A stretch of DNA of 64,000 nucleotides, taken from contig NZ_BMND01000016.1 in NCBI RefSeq assembly GCF_014646275.1, forward strand, positions 62,001 to 126,000, given 5' to 3'. Below are positions 53,557 to 61,372 of the stretch, piece by piece. The translations under genes and the position numbers were made by a program. Numbering within the stretch: position 1 is the first letter of the stretch; every line of letters begins with the position of its first letter. Source of the DNA: Streptomyces kronopolitis. GTDB lineage: Bacteria > Actinomycetota > Actinomycetes > Streptomycetales > Streptomycetaceae. The notes below the pieces were generated by a model. That model saw only the letters and a list, made by a program, of their open reading frames with translations, ran no database searches and was not told the origin of the DNA.

Positions 53557-54599
53557 GGGGTGGGGTTCCTTTCCTGGGCGGACGGGGGCGCGGCCGGGGC
53601 GGGTTCGGGGCAGCCGCACGAGGTGCGGTGCACAAAGTCGCAGGGGAGGCGGACGGTGCGCGGCGGCCGGTCCGGCTGCTCCAGGCGCGCCAGCAGTAGC
53701 CGGACCGCCACCGCCCCGATCTCCCTGCTGGGCTGGGCGATCACGGTCAGCCGCGGCGTGAACAGATCGGCCCACGAGAAGTCGTCGAAACAGGCGAGAG
53801 CGATGTCGCGGGGCACCTCCAGGCCCCGTTCGCGCAGCGCCCGGAGTGCGCCGATGGTCATCGCGTTGTTGGCGGTGACGAGCGCGGTGGGCGGCGCCGG
53901 CGCGGCGAGCAGCTGCCGGGTGGCGTCCTGGGCGCCCGCCGCCTCGGAGTTGCCGCTCGCGAGGAGTTCGGGGGCGAACGGCAGCCCGCGGGCGTGCAGT
54001 CCCTCGCGGTAGCCCTGGACGCGCTCGGTGGTCGTGCTCAGCCCGGGGAGGCCGGCCACCAGGCCGATCCGGGTGTGCCCCCGGTCGGCCAGGTGCTCCA
54101 CCAACTGCCGCACCGGGCCGGTGTTGTCGGCGCACACCTGGTCGTGCCCGTCGCCCACCAGCCGGTCCAGGAAGACGGTGGGCACCTCGCGCCGGGCCAG
54201 GTACGCCACCATCTCGGCGGGCTCCGCGGACGGCGCGACGATCATGCCGTCCACCCGCCGCTCGTGCAGCAGCTGGACGACCGTGCGCTCGCGGTGCGGG
54301 TCGTCGTGCGGATCGGCGAGCAGCAGGCTGTAGCCGGCCGCCAGGGCACCGGCCTCGACGCCCTGGAGGATCTCGGTGAAGTACGGGTTGCTGATCGCCG
54401 AGACCGCCAGGCCGATCGAGCGGGTGCGGGCGGTGACCAGGGAGCGGGCCAGGGTGTTGTGGGTGTAGCCGAGCGCGTCGATGGCGCCGAGCACCGCATC
54501 ACGGGTACCGGGGCGCACCGGCCTCGTCCCGTTCAGCACGTGCGAGACCGTGGCGACGGACACCCCCGCGCGCCGCGCCACATCCGCCATCGTCGTCAT
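53553..54599 (-). CDS. LacI family transcriptional regulator
   Basis: Protein of 348 residues. The LacI HTH is at the very N-terminus (TTMADVARRAGVSVATVSHVLNGTRPVRPGTRDAVLGAIDALGY) with the hinge helix NTLARSLVTARTRSIG. A periplasmic-binding-protein-like sugar domain follows (GLAVSAISNPYFTEILQGVEAGALAAGYSLLLADPHDD; CFDDFSWADLFTPRLTVIAQPSREIGAVAV). It is the first gene of an operon with the sugar kinase and probably represses it through the palindrome at 54695-54720. Confidence 0.93.
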   Translation of the reverse strand: MTTMADVARRAGVSVATVSHVLNGTRPVRPGTRDAVLGAIDALGYTHNTLARSLVTARTRSIGLAVSAISNPYFTEILQGVEAGALAAGYSLLLADPHDDPHRERTVVQLLHERRVDGMIVAPSAEPAEMVAYLARREVPTVFLDRLVGDGHDQVCADNTGPVRQLVEHLADRGHTRIGLVAGLPGLSTTTERVQGYREGLHARGLPFAPELLASGNSEAAGAQDATRQLLAAPAPPTALVTANNAMTIGALRALRERGLEVPRDIALACFDDFSWADLFTPRLTVIAQPSREIGAVAVRLLLARLEQPDRPPRTVRLPCDFVHRTSCGCPEPAPAAPPSAQERNPTP

Positions 54600-54992
54600 C
54601 CGGTGCTCTCTCCCGTAGGTGCGGCGTCCCGGGGCCGCCGCTTTCGGCGCGGTCCCGTCCTGCGAGGGCCCACCCTACGAGCCCAGCGGGCAAACGTAAA
54701 CGCTTACGTAAGCGTTTACGCGGAGTTCCGTGGGGCGGGCGGCTCTCCTGTGCAGACACCCGGACGACGTCCCCTGCCGTCTGCCCGGGGAGGTGAGAGC
54801 ACCGGCCCGACCTGCGCCGGTGTGACGCGCTCCCGCCGCCCGCCACCTGTCGTGGTCGCGGACCCTGGCCGCAAATACGGGGAGGGCCGCCGGGGCCTGT
54901 CGCGGGACGTCCGGCCCGGCCGGAAGCGGAGCGGTCTGTGCCGGTATCGTCGTCAGCCGCCAGCCACTGACGACGTCCCCTCTGGAGCAGCC
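54600..54992. other. Divergent gap between LacI and Rieske genes
   Basis: 393 bp with the LacI-type palindrome and, at 54945-54950, a TATCGT -10-like box 42 nt before the Rieske ATG. Otherwise no gene or structure is evident. Confidence 0.4.
54695..54720. promoter_or_regulatory. 26-bp perfect palindrome, LacI-family operator
   Basis: The half site CGTAAACGCTTAC is repeated inverted with no gap (54695-54707 and 54708-54720). It includes two overlapping TAAGCGTTTA-type LacI boxes and lies 96 nt upstream of the lacI-type ATG. It is the likely autoregulatory site. Confidence 0.88.
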
Positions 54993-55406
54993 ATGAGCCA
55001 GCCACCCGCCCGCCGCACCGTGTTGCGGGGAGCCGCGCTCGCGGGTGCCGCCGGCTTCGGGCTGGCCGCCTGCTCGCCGGGGGACTCGGGCGCGAACGCC
55101 TCGGCGGTGCCCGACCAGCCGGTGGAGCTCGGGGCGGCGGCCGAGGTGCCGGTCGGCGGCGCCAAGCTCTACCGCGAGGACCGCCTCGTGGTGTCGCAGC
55201 CCGCCAAGGGCACCTACAAGTGCTTCAGCGCCAAGTGCACCCACGCCGGCTGCATCCTGTCGGAGGTCGAGAAGAAGGAGGGCAGCTGCCCCTGCCACGG
55301 CAGCCGCTTCGACGTCACCACCGGCAAGGTCCTCCAGGGGCCGGCGGCCGACCCGCTGCCCGAGGTCCCGGTCAAGGCCAAGAACGGCAAGCTGATCGCG
55401 GGCTGA
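54993..55406 (+). CDS. Rieske [2Fe-2S] Tat lipoprotein
   Basis: Exported iron-sulfur protein of 137 residues. The Tat signal is RRTVLRGAALAGAAGFGLAAC (about 7-27); the last Cys is a lipobox Cys, so the protein is predicted to be Tat-exported and lipid-anchored. The Rieske ligands are in CTHAGC (about 88-93) and CPCHGS (about 105-110). It has the size of stand-alone Rieske lipoproteins seen in Streptomyces and presumably takes part in extracytoplasmic electron transfer; no partner is adjacent. ATG 54993 follows GGAG. Confidence 0.93.
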   Translation: MSQPPARRTVLRGAALAGAAGFGLAACSPGDSGANASAVPDQPVELGAAAEVPVGGAKLYREDRLVVSQPAKGTYKCFSAKCTHAGCILSEVEKKEGSCPCHGSRFDVTTGKVLQGPAADPLPEVPVKAKNGKLIAG

Positions 55407-55695
55407 GGCATCGGTCTGCCGTTCGAACCTCCTCCGGGCGCGCACCCGCTCGCCGGGACTCGGGACGCTCGCGGACGCCCTGCTGCCGGTAACTGAGCCC
55501 GGCCGCGCTGCTGGTGATGCCGCGTTCGAGCCTGTCCACTCCCGCCACGGACGGCTCACCGCCACCGACTCCGTTCCCCACCCCAACCTGGGCTCTCCCG
55601 AACGCGGTTGGCTCCGTCGCGACCCCGTGCGGAGGGAGGTCGGCACCGGGTGTTCGGCGGGGATCAGGATCCGGTGGGCCTCCGGCGGTGGCCAC
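55407..55695. other. Intergenic stretch without recognisable gene
   Basis: No reading frame with support on either strand. It leads into the coding remnant at 55696-55835. Confidence 0.35.
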
Positions 55696-55835
55696 ATGCA
55701 TGTGATGTACGGACATGACACGGCACGCAATTGGGTCTACCGCGGCGATCTCTGGCGACCAATAATCGCCACCACTGGGACGATTTCGACTACTACGTGA
55801 ACGGCAGCTCCTTCGCCTGGACACACTCCCCGTAG
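55696..55835 (+). pseudogene. Frameshifted 3' remnant of an unknown protein gene
   Basis: From ATG 55696 one frame reads MHVMYGHDTARNWVYRGDLW. From 55761 another frame reads NNRHHWDDFDYYVNGSSF and ends at TAG 55835. The two pieces look like neighbouring parts of one aromatic-rich protein separated by a frameshift near 55755-55761. No family was recognised. The base composition (AT-richer, Trp/Tyr/His-rich) differs from surrounding sequence. Confidence 0.35.
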
Positions 55836-55855
55836 TGGAGAGGAGCCTTGAGGCC

Positions 55856-56716
55856 ATGACGAAGCGCACCGCCGTCCGCACCGCCTGCCGCGCCGTCGCC
55901 ACCGGGGCGGTCGCGACCGCCCTCATCGGCCTCGCCCCGCACACCGCACCGGCCGCACCCGCCCCCGCGCCGCGGGTCCCGGCCCGGGCGAGTCTCACCG
56001 TCGCCGATGCGGCGGCCGGCGCGCCCGCCACCCTGGACCGGCTCGCCCGGTACTTCGCCGGCGAGCGGCGGCGCGGCGGTGCCGGGGCGGCCGGGGCCGC
56101 ACAGGCCGCCCCGCGCCTCGTGGGCGGCACGGTTCCCGTGTACGGCCTGTCACCGGACTTCGTCCACGGCCGGTCCGCGGCCCCGGTCGCCCGGCTGGAA
56201 TTCCTCGCCACCAAAGCGGTGGCCGCCGACGGCCGCACCGCCTCGGTGTGGACCGCCGAGCGGGGCGGCGCCTGGAAGGTCGTCACCATCACCGGCGGCG
56301 ACGAGGAGGCCCGCTACGCCGCGCCCGCGGCCGCGCGGGACCAGGGCGGCACGGTCTTCCGGGAGCCCCGGATCGACGCCTGGTACGTCCAGCACGGCGA
56401 CCGGATCGAGCCGCTGGACGCCGACGCCCGCGCGGCCGTCGGCGCGCACGGCACCACCGTCGCCGCCTACCGCACACGGGTGGCGAAGGCCTACGGCGCC
56501 AAGGCGGCGGGCTCCGCGTACGGCAAGCGCGCCGAGGACGGCGGCCACGGGCGGCATGCCACCAGGTGGCATCACCACAGGGCGCCCCTGGAGGCCACGG
56601 CGCTGGCTGGCGACTCCTTCCCGGTGGCCGCGGCCTCGACGGTGGCGGCCGCCGCCGCGCTGCTTGCCCTGGGACTGTCCGCCGGAGTGGCACTGCGCCG
56701 CCGGTACAGCCACTGA
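55856..56716 (+). CDS. Secreted, C-terminally membrane-anchored hypothetical protein
   Basis: Protein of 286 residues. The signal peptide is about 1-39 (TACRAVATGAVATALIGLAPHTAPAAPAPA). The extracytoplasmic domain (about 45-215) has YRVAK-type basic ends, GGTVPVYGLSPDFVHG and EFLATKAVAADGRTASVWTAERGGAWKVVTI. A His/Lys/Gly-rich stretch (HGRHATRWHHHRAP, about 233-246) may bind metal. A C-terminal transmembrane helix (about 255-278) ends in RRRYSH. No family was recognised. The start follows GAGAGGAG. Confidence 0.75.
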   Translation: MTKRTAVRTACRAVATGAVATALIGLAPHTAPAAPAPAPRVPARASLTVADAAAGAPATLDRLARYFAGERRRGGAGAAGAAQAAPRLVGGTVPVYGLSPDFVHGRSAAPVARLEFLATKAVAADGRTASVWTAERGGAWKVVTITGGDEEARYAAPAAARDQGGTVFREPRIDAWYVQHGDRIEPLDADARAAVGAHGTTVAAYRTRVAKAYGAKAAGSAYGKRAEDGGHGRHATRWHHHRAPLEATALAGDSFPVAAASTVAAAAALLALGLSAGVALRRRYSH

Positions 56717-57225
56717 GCCACCCGTATAGCCACCGGGCCAGCGGTACGGCTACCGAGCCGGGCGTCTCGCCGTTGCCGGAGCGCCGGAGATGGGGGTCGC
56801 TACGGATGGACGGGTGAGCCCGGCCCGTAGGGGGATTGACGGGGCGTCATCCTCTGGAGCCGCCCGTCCGGCCGCTTGCCGCCCACCTGTCCACACACCC
56901 GCCGACGCACCCCGCGAGCCCCCGGGAACGGGGAGCCGCCCCACCCCCTCGCGCGCCACCCCGAAGCGACCGAGCCCTGACGCCCACCCCGACCGGACCA
57001 CGCACCCCCGCCCTCACCCATCACCCCAGCCCCACCCACCTCCTCCCGTCCCACGACGCCCGAGCCCCTCCCCCCCACCACCCCGCAACCCCTCCCGCGC
57101 CACAGGCGGCGCCCACGGGGGCCCGGCCACGGCGGTGCGACACCGCGGGGCCACCGGACCGGCCCCGGGCGGGGTCACCGGACCGGCCCGGGCCCGGCCA
57201 CCGCGCAGTGGCCGGGGCGCCGTGA
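56717..57225. other. C-rich intergenic region upstream of uvrC
   Basis: About 510 bp. The part 56870-57110 is extremely C-rich and G-poor on the top strand and low in complexity. No coding signal was seen; frames through it are Pro/Arg/His-rich. The uvrC promoter follows directly. Confidence 0.45.
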
Positions 57226-57248
57226 TTGTCGGTGGTGGTCAGTAGGGT
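57226..57248 (+). promoter_or_regulatory. PafBC-type DNA-damage promoter of uvrC
   Basis: TTGTCGGTG (57226-57234), 8 nt, TAGGGT (57243-57248), then exactly 7 nt and the uvrC ATG. It is a perfect match and implies a leaderless transcript for the uvrC-rapZ-yvcK-whiA operon. Confidence 0.92.
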
Positions 57249-57255
57249 GGTGTGC

Positions 57256-59370
57256 ATGGCAGACCCCAGCAGCTATCGACCCAAGCCGGGACAGATCCCC
57301 GACTCGCCGGGGGTCTACAAGTTCCGCGACGAGCACGGCCGGGTCATCTACGTCGGCAAGGCCAAGAGCCTGCGCCAGCGCCTGGCCAGCTACTTCCAGG
57401 ACCTGGCCGGCCTCCATCCGCGTACCCGCACGATGGTCACCACCGCCGCCGCCGTGGAATGGACCGTCGTGTCCACCGAGGTCGAGGCGCTCCAGCTGGA
57501 ATACACCTGGATCAAGGAGTTCGACCCCCGCTTCAACGTCAAGTACCGCGACGACAAGAGCTATCCGTATCTGGCGGTGACCCTCAACGAGGAGTTCCCC
57601 CGCGTCCAGGTGATGCGCGGCGCCAAGAAGAAGGGCGTGCGCTACTTCGGCCCCTACGGCCACGCCTGGGCCATCCGCGAGACCGTCGACCTGATGCTGC
57701 GGGTCTTCCCGGTGCGCACCTGCTCCGCCGGCGTCTTCAAGCGCTCCGCCCAGATCGGCCGCCCCTGCCTGCTGGGCTACATCGGCAAGTGCTCGGCTCC
57801 CTGCGTCGGGCGGGTCTCCGCCGAGGAGCACCGCGAACTCGCCGAGGAGTTCTGCGACTTCATGGCCGGCCGCACCGGCGCCTACCTCCGCCGCCTGGAG
57901 CGCGGCATGCAGGAGGCCGCCGAGGAGATGGAGTACGAGCGCGCCGCCCGGCTGCGGGACGACATAGGGGCGCTCAAGCGGGCCATGGAGAAGAGCGCGG
58001 TGGTCCTCGCCGACGCCACCGACGCCGACCTGATCGCCGTCTCCGAGGACGAATTCGAGGCCGCCGTCCAGATCTTCCACGTCCGCGGCGGCCGGGTCCG
58101 CGGCCAGCGCGGCTGGGTCACCGACAAGGTCGAGGCCGTCACCACCGGCGACCTCGTCGAGCACGCCCTCCAGCAGCTGTACGGCGAGGAGCGGGGCGAC
58201 GCCGTCCCCAAGGAGGTCCTGGTCCCGGCGCTGCCCGAGCCCGTCGAGCCGGTCGCGCAGTGGCTCTCCGACCGCCGCGGCTCCCAGGTCTCGCTGCGGA
58301 TCCCGCAGCGCGGCGACAAGAAGGACCTGATGGCCACGGTCGGCCGCAACGCCCAGCAGGCGCTGGCGCTGCACAAGACCAAGCGCGCCTCCGACCTGAC
58401 CACCCGCTCCCGCGCGCTGGAGGAGATCGCCGAGGCGCTCGGGCTGGATTCGGTGCCGCTGCGCATCGAGTGCTTCGACATCTCCCACCTCCAGGGCGAT
58501 GACGTGGTCGCCTCGATGGTGGTGTTCGAGGACGGCCTCGCCCGCAAGAGCGAATACCGCCGCTTCCAGATCAAGGGCCGGGTCGGCGACGAGCAGGTCT
58601 GGCACGGCCAGGGCCAGGACGACGTCCGGTCCATGCACGAGGTCATCGCCCGCCGCTTCCGGCGCTACCTCCAGGAGAAGCAGCGGTCCGGCGAGTGGAC
58701 GGAGGAGCCGGCCGGCGACGCCCCTGTGGAGGCCGGGGTCCCCGGGGAGACCCACGGCCCCGGGGAGACCGACGCCCCCGTGGAGCCGGGCGCCGGCCGC
58801 CCGGTCGACGAGGACGGCCGCCCCAAGCGGTTCGCCTACCCGCCCCAGCTCGTGGTCGTCGACGGCGGCGCCCCGCAGGTCGCGGCCGCCCGCCGGGCTC
58901 TGGACGAGCTCGGCATCGACGACGTCGCCGTCTGCGGCCTGGCCAAGCGCCTCGAAGAGGTCTGGCTGCCCGGGGACGACGACCCGGTCGTGCTGCCGCG
59001 CAGCAGCGAGGGCCTCTACCTCCTCCAGCGCGTCCGCGACGAGGCGCACCGCTTCGCCCTGCGGTATCAGCGCACCAAGCGGGGAAAGCGGCTGAAGGCC
59101 TCGCCGCTGGACGCCGTGTCCGGGCTGGGCGAGACCCGCCGGCAGGCGCTGCTCAAGCACTTCGGCTCGCTGAAGAAGCTGCGGGCCGCGACGGTCGACG
59201 AGATCTGCGAGGTGCCGGGCATCGGCCGCAAGACCGCCGAGACGGTCGCCGCGGCGCTGGCCGGGGCGGCGCCGTCCGCCCCCGCGGTGAACACCGCCAC
59301 AGGAGAGATCATTGAAGACGACGGGGCCCCACCGGCCGCGTTGTCGGCAGAACGGGGGCAGGAACGATGA
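57256..59370 (+). CDS. uvrC: Excinuclease ABC subunit C
   Basis: Dual-incision nuclease of nucleotide excision repair, 704 residues. The GIY-YIG domain (about 13-95: PGVYKFRDEHGRVIYVGKAKSLRQRL) makes the 3' cut. The UVR motif (about 213-245) binds UvrB. The RNase H-like domain (RIECFDISHLQGDDVVASMVVFEDG, LVVVDGGAPQVAAA) makes the 5' cut. A tandem helix-hairpin-helix follows (about 625-680). A Gly/Glu/Pro-rich insertion (about 478-520) splits the RNase H-like domain, longer than in E. coli. ATG 57256 is set by the damage promoter. It overlaps rapZ by 4 bp. Confidence 0.97.
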   Translation: MADPSSYRPKPGQIPDSPGVYKFRDEHGRVIYVGKAKSLRQRLASYFQDLAGLHPRTRTMVTTAAAVEWTVVSTEVEALQLEYTWIKEFDPRFNVKYRDDKSYPYLAVTLNEEFPRVQVMRGAKKKGVRYFGPYGHAWAIRETVDLMLRVFPVRTCSAGVFKRSAQIGRPCLLGYIGKCSAPCVGRVSAEEHRELAEEFCDFMAGRTGAYLRRLERGMQEAAEEMEYERAARLRDDIGALKRAMEKSAVVLADATDADLIAVSEDEFEAAVQIFHVRGGRVRGQRGWVTDKVEAVTTGDLVEHALQQLYGEERGDAVPKEVLVPALPEPVEPVAQWLSDRRGSQVSLRIPQRGDKKDLMATVGRNAQQALALHKTKRASDLTTRSRALEEIAEALGLDSVPLRIECFDISHLQGDDVVASMVVFEDGLARKSEYRRFQIKGRVGDEQVWHGQGQDDVRSMHEVIARRFRRYLQEKQRSGEWTEEPAGDAPVEAGVPGETHGPGETDAPVEPGAGRPVDEDGRPKRFAYPPQLVVVDGGAPQVAAARRALDELGIDDVAVCGLAKRLEEVWLPGDDDPVVLPRSSEGLYLLQRVRDEAHRFALRYQRTKRGKRLKASPLDAVSGLGETRRQALLKHFGSLKKLRAATVDEICEVPGIGRKTAETVAAALAGAAPSAPAVNTATGEIIEDDGAPPAALSAERGQER

Positions 59371-60311
59371 GCACACCGCACGAAGCGCAGGAACCCGAGA
59401 GAGACGGTGCACAGGTGAACACGGGCACGACCGACCAGGGCGAGAGCGCCGCGATCCCCGAGTTGGTGATCATCTCCGGGATGTCGGGCGCCGGCCGCAG
59501 CACGGCCGCGAAGTGCCTGGAGGACCTCGGCTGGTTCGTGGTCGACAACATCCCGCCCGAGCTGATCGCGCCGATGGTCGAGCTGGGCGCCCGCTCGCAG
59601 GGCAACGTCGCCCGGATCGCGGTCGTCGTCGACGTCCGCGGCCGCCGGTTCTTCGCCAACCTCAAGGAGTCGCTGGCCACCCTCGACGCGCAGAACGTCA
59701 AGCGCCGCATCGTTTTCCTGGAGTCCTCCGACGAGGCCCTGGTGCGCCGCTTCGAGTCGGTGCGCCGCCCGCACCCCCTCCAGGGCGACGGCCGGATCGT
59801 CGACGGCATCGCCGCCGAGCGCGATCTGCTGCGCGAGCTGCGCGGCGACGCCGACCTGGTCATCGACACCTCCAGCCTCAACGTCCATGAACTCCGCGCC
59901 AAGATGGACGCCCAGTTCGCCGGCGAGGAGGTCCCCGAGCTGCGCGCCACGGTCATGTCCTTCGGCTTCAAGTACGGCCTGCCGGTCGACGCCGACATGG
60001 TCATCGACTGCCGCTTCATCCCCAACCCGCACTGGGTCCCCGAGCTGCGCCCCTTCACGGGCCTCAACGACGAGGTCTCCAGCTACGTCTTCAGCCAGCC
60101 CGGATCCAAGGAGTTCCTGGACGGCTACGCCGAGCTGCTGCGGATCGTCGCGGAGGGCTACCGCCGCGAGGGCAAGCGCTATGTGACCATCGCCGTGGGC
60201 TGCACGGGCGGCAAGCACCGCAGCGTCGCGATGTCCGAGAAGCTCGGCCGTCGCCTGGTCACCGAAGGGGTGGAAACCGTCATCGTCCACCGCGACATGG
60301 GGCGCGAGTGA
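59367..60311 (+). CDS. rapZ: RNase adapter RapZ / P-loop nucleotide-binding protein
   Basis: Protein of 314 residues of the RapZ (YvcJ) family. The P-loop is GMSGAGRSTAAKCLEDLGWFVVDN (about 38-61), followed by RRPHPLQGDGRIVDGIAAER and the C-terminal signature CTGGKHRSVAMSEKLGRRL. In E. coli RapZ controls glucosamine-6-phosphate synthesis through a small RNA; in actinobacteria the role is unclear. Its constant partners are yvcK and whiA, as here. The N-terminal 30 residues are a disordered extension. It overlaps uvrC and yvcK by 4 bp each (ATGA, GTGA), so expression should follow the damage promoter. Confidence 0.95.
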   Translation: MSTPHEAQEPERDGAQVNTGTTDQGESAAIPELVIISGMSGAGRSTAAKCLEDLGWFVVDNIPPELIAPMVELGARSQGNVARIAVVVDVRGRRFFANLKESLATLDAQNVKRRIVFLESSDEALVRRFESVRRPHPLQGDGRIVDGIAAERDLLRELRGDADLVIDTSSLNVHELRAKMDAQFAGEEVPELRATVMSFGFKYGLPVDADMVIDCRFIPNPHWVPELRPFTGLNDEVSSYVFSQPGSKEFLDGYAELLRIVAEGYRREGKRYVTIAVGCTGGKHRSVAMSEKLGRRLVTEGVETVIVHRDMGRE

Positions 60312-61372
60312 GCGGGCGTACCACTCCACGGCTGCGCCGGGTCCGCCGCTTCGTGCCCAGCGGGCGCACGACCAAGGGCGCCACCCCCAAGGTGGTCGCG
60401 CTCGGCGGCGGCATGGGCCTGTCCGCCTCGCTGACCGCGCTGCGCCGGATCACCGGTGACCTGACCGCCGTGGTCACGGTCGCCGACGACGGCGGCTCCA
60501 GCGGCCGGCTGCGCGACGAACTGGGCGTCCTGCCGCCCGGCGACCTGCGCAAGGCGCTGGCCGCCCTGTGCGGCGACGACGACTGGGGCCAGACCTGGTC
60601 GCGGGTGATCCAGCACCGCTTCCAGAGCGAGGGGGAGCTGCACGACCACGCGGTCGGCAATCTGCTGATCGTCGCGCTGTGGGAGCAGCTCGGCGACCAT
60701 GTCCAGGCCCTCGACCTGGTCGGCAAGCTGCTCGGCGCGCACGGCCGGGTGCTGCCGATGTCGGCGGTCCCCCTGGAGCTCCAGGCGCAGGTCAAGGGGC
60801 ACGACCCGGCCCGCCCGGACGAGATCACCACGGTCCGCGGGCAGGCCACGGTCGCGCTGACCTGCGGCGAGGTGCAGTCCGTCCATGTGGTCCCCGAGGA
60901 GCCGCCGGCCGTCCCCGAGGCGGTCGCCGCCGTGCGGGACGCCGACTGGGTGGTGCTCGGCCCGGGGTCCTGGTTCTCCTCGGTGATCCCGCATCTGCTG
61001 GTGCCCGAGCTGCGCGAAGCGCTGGAGGAGACGAAGGCCCGAAAGGTCCTTTCGCTCAACCTTGCGCCCCAACCGGGCGAAACCGATGGCTTCTCCCCGC
61101 AGCGTCATTTGGAGGTTTTGGCCCGACACGCCCCTAAACTCGCCTTCGACGTGGTGCTGGCCGACAAGGCCGCCGTGCCCGACGCCGAGGGACTGACCGC
61201 TGCCGCAAAGCAGCTGGTCGGCAGCGAGGTCGAGCTGGCGGCGGTCGCCGCACGAGGAGACGACGCCCGGTCGAGCGCCGGGGGAGCCCCCGACCGGCAC
61301 GACCCGGAGCTGCTGGCAGCCGCGTACGACCGTATTTTTCGGATGCATGGAAGGATCGGCCCATGGCGATGA
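60308..61372 (+). CDS. yvcK: YvcK family gluconeogenesis factor (UDP-sugar-binding)
   Basis: Protein of 354 residues. Family features are VVALGGGMGLSASLTALRRITGDLTAVVTVADDGGSSGRLRDELGVLPPGDLRKALAAL (about 33-91, with the nucleotide-sugar-binding GGG and ADDGGSSG loops), HAVGNLLIVALWEQL and VLGPGSWFSSVIPHLLVPELREAL. In Gram-positives YvcK links carbon flow to peptidoglycan precursor synthesis and binds UDP-GlcNAc. A basic N-terminal extension (about 30 residues) precedes the domain. It overlaps whiA by 10 bp in a coupled operon. Confidence 0.95.
   Translation: MSGRTTPRLRRVRRFVPSGRTTKGATPKVVALGGGMGLSASLTALRRITGDLTAVVTVADDGGSSGRLRDELGVLPPGDLRKALAALCGDDDWGQTWSRVIQHRFQSEGELHDHAVGNLLIVALWEQLGDHVQALDLVGKLLGAHGRVLPMSAVPLELQAQVKGHDPARPDEITTVRGQATVALTCGEVQSVHVVPEEPPAVPEAVAAVRDADWVVLGPGSWFSSVIPHLLVPELREALEETKARKVLSLNLAPQPGETDGFSPQRHLEVLARHAPKLAFDVVLADKAAVPDAEGLTAAAKQLVGSEVELAAVAARGDDARSSAGGAPDRHDPELLAAAYDRIFRMHGRIGPWR

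Noticed and set aside
55372..56292. Minus-strand frame across the secreted-protein gene, considered as a transposase remnant
   Set aside because: No transposase motif, inverted terminal repeats or target duplication could be seen.
58119..58127. TTGTCGGTG on the minus strand inside uvrC
   Set aside because: Within coding sequence, antisense, no -10 follows.
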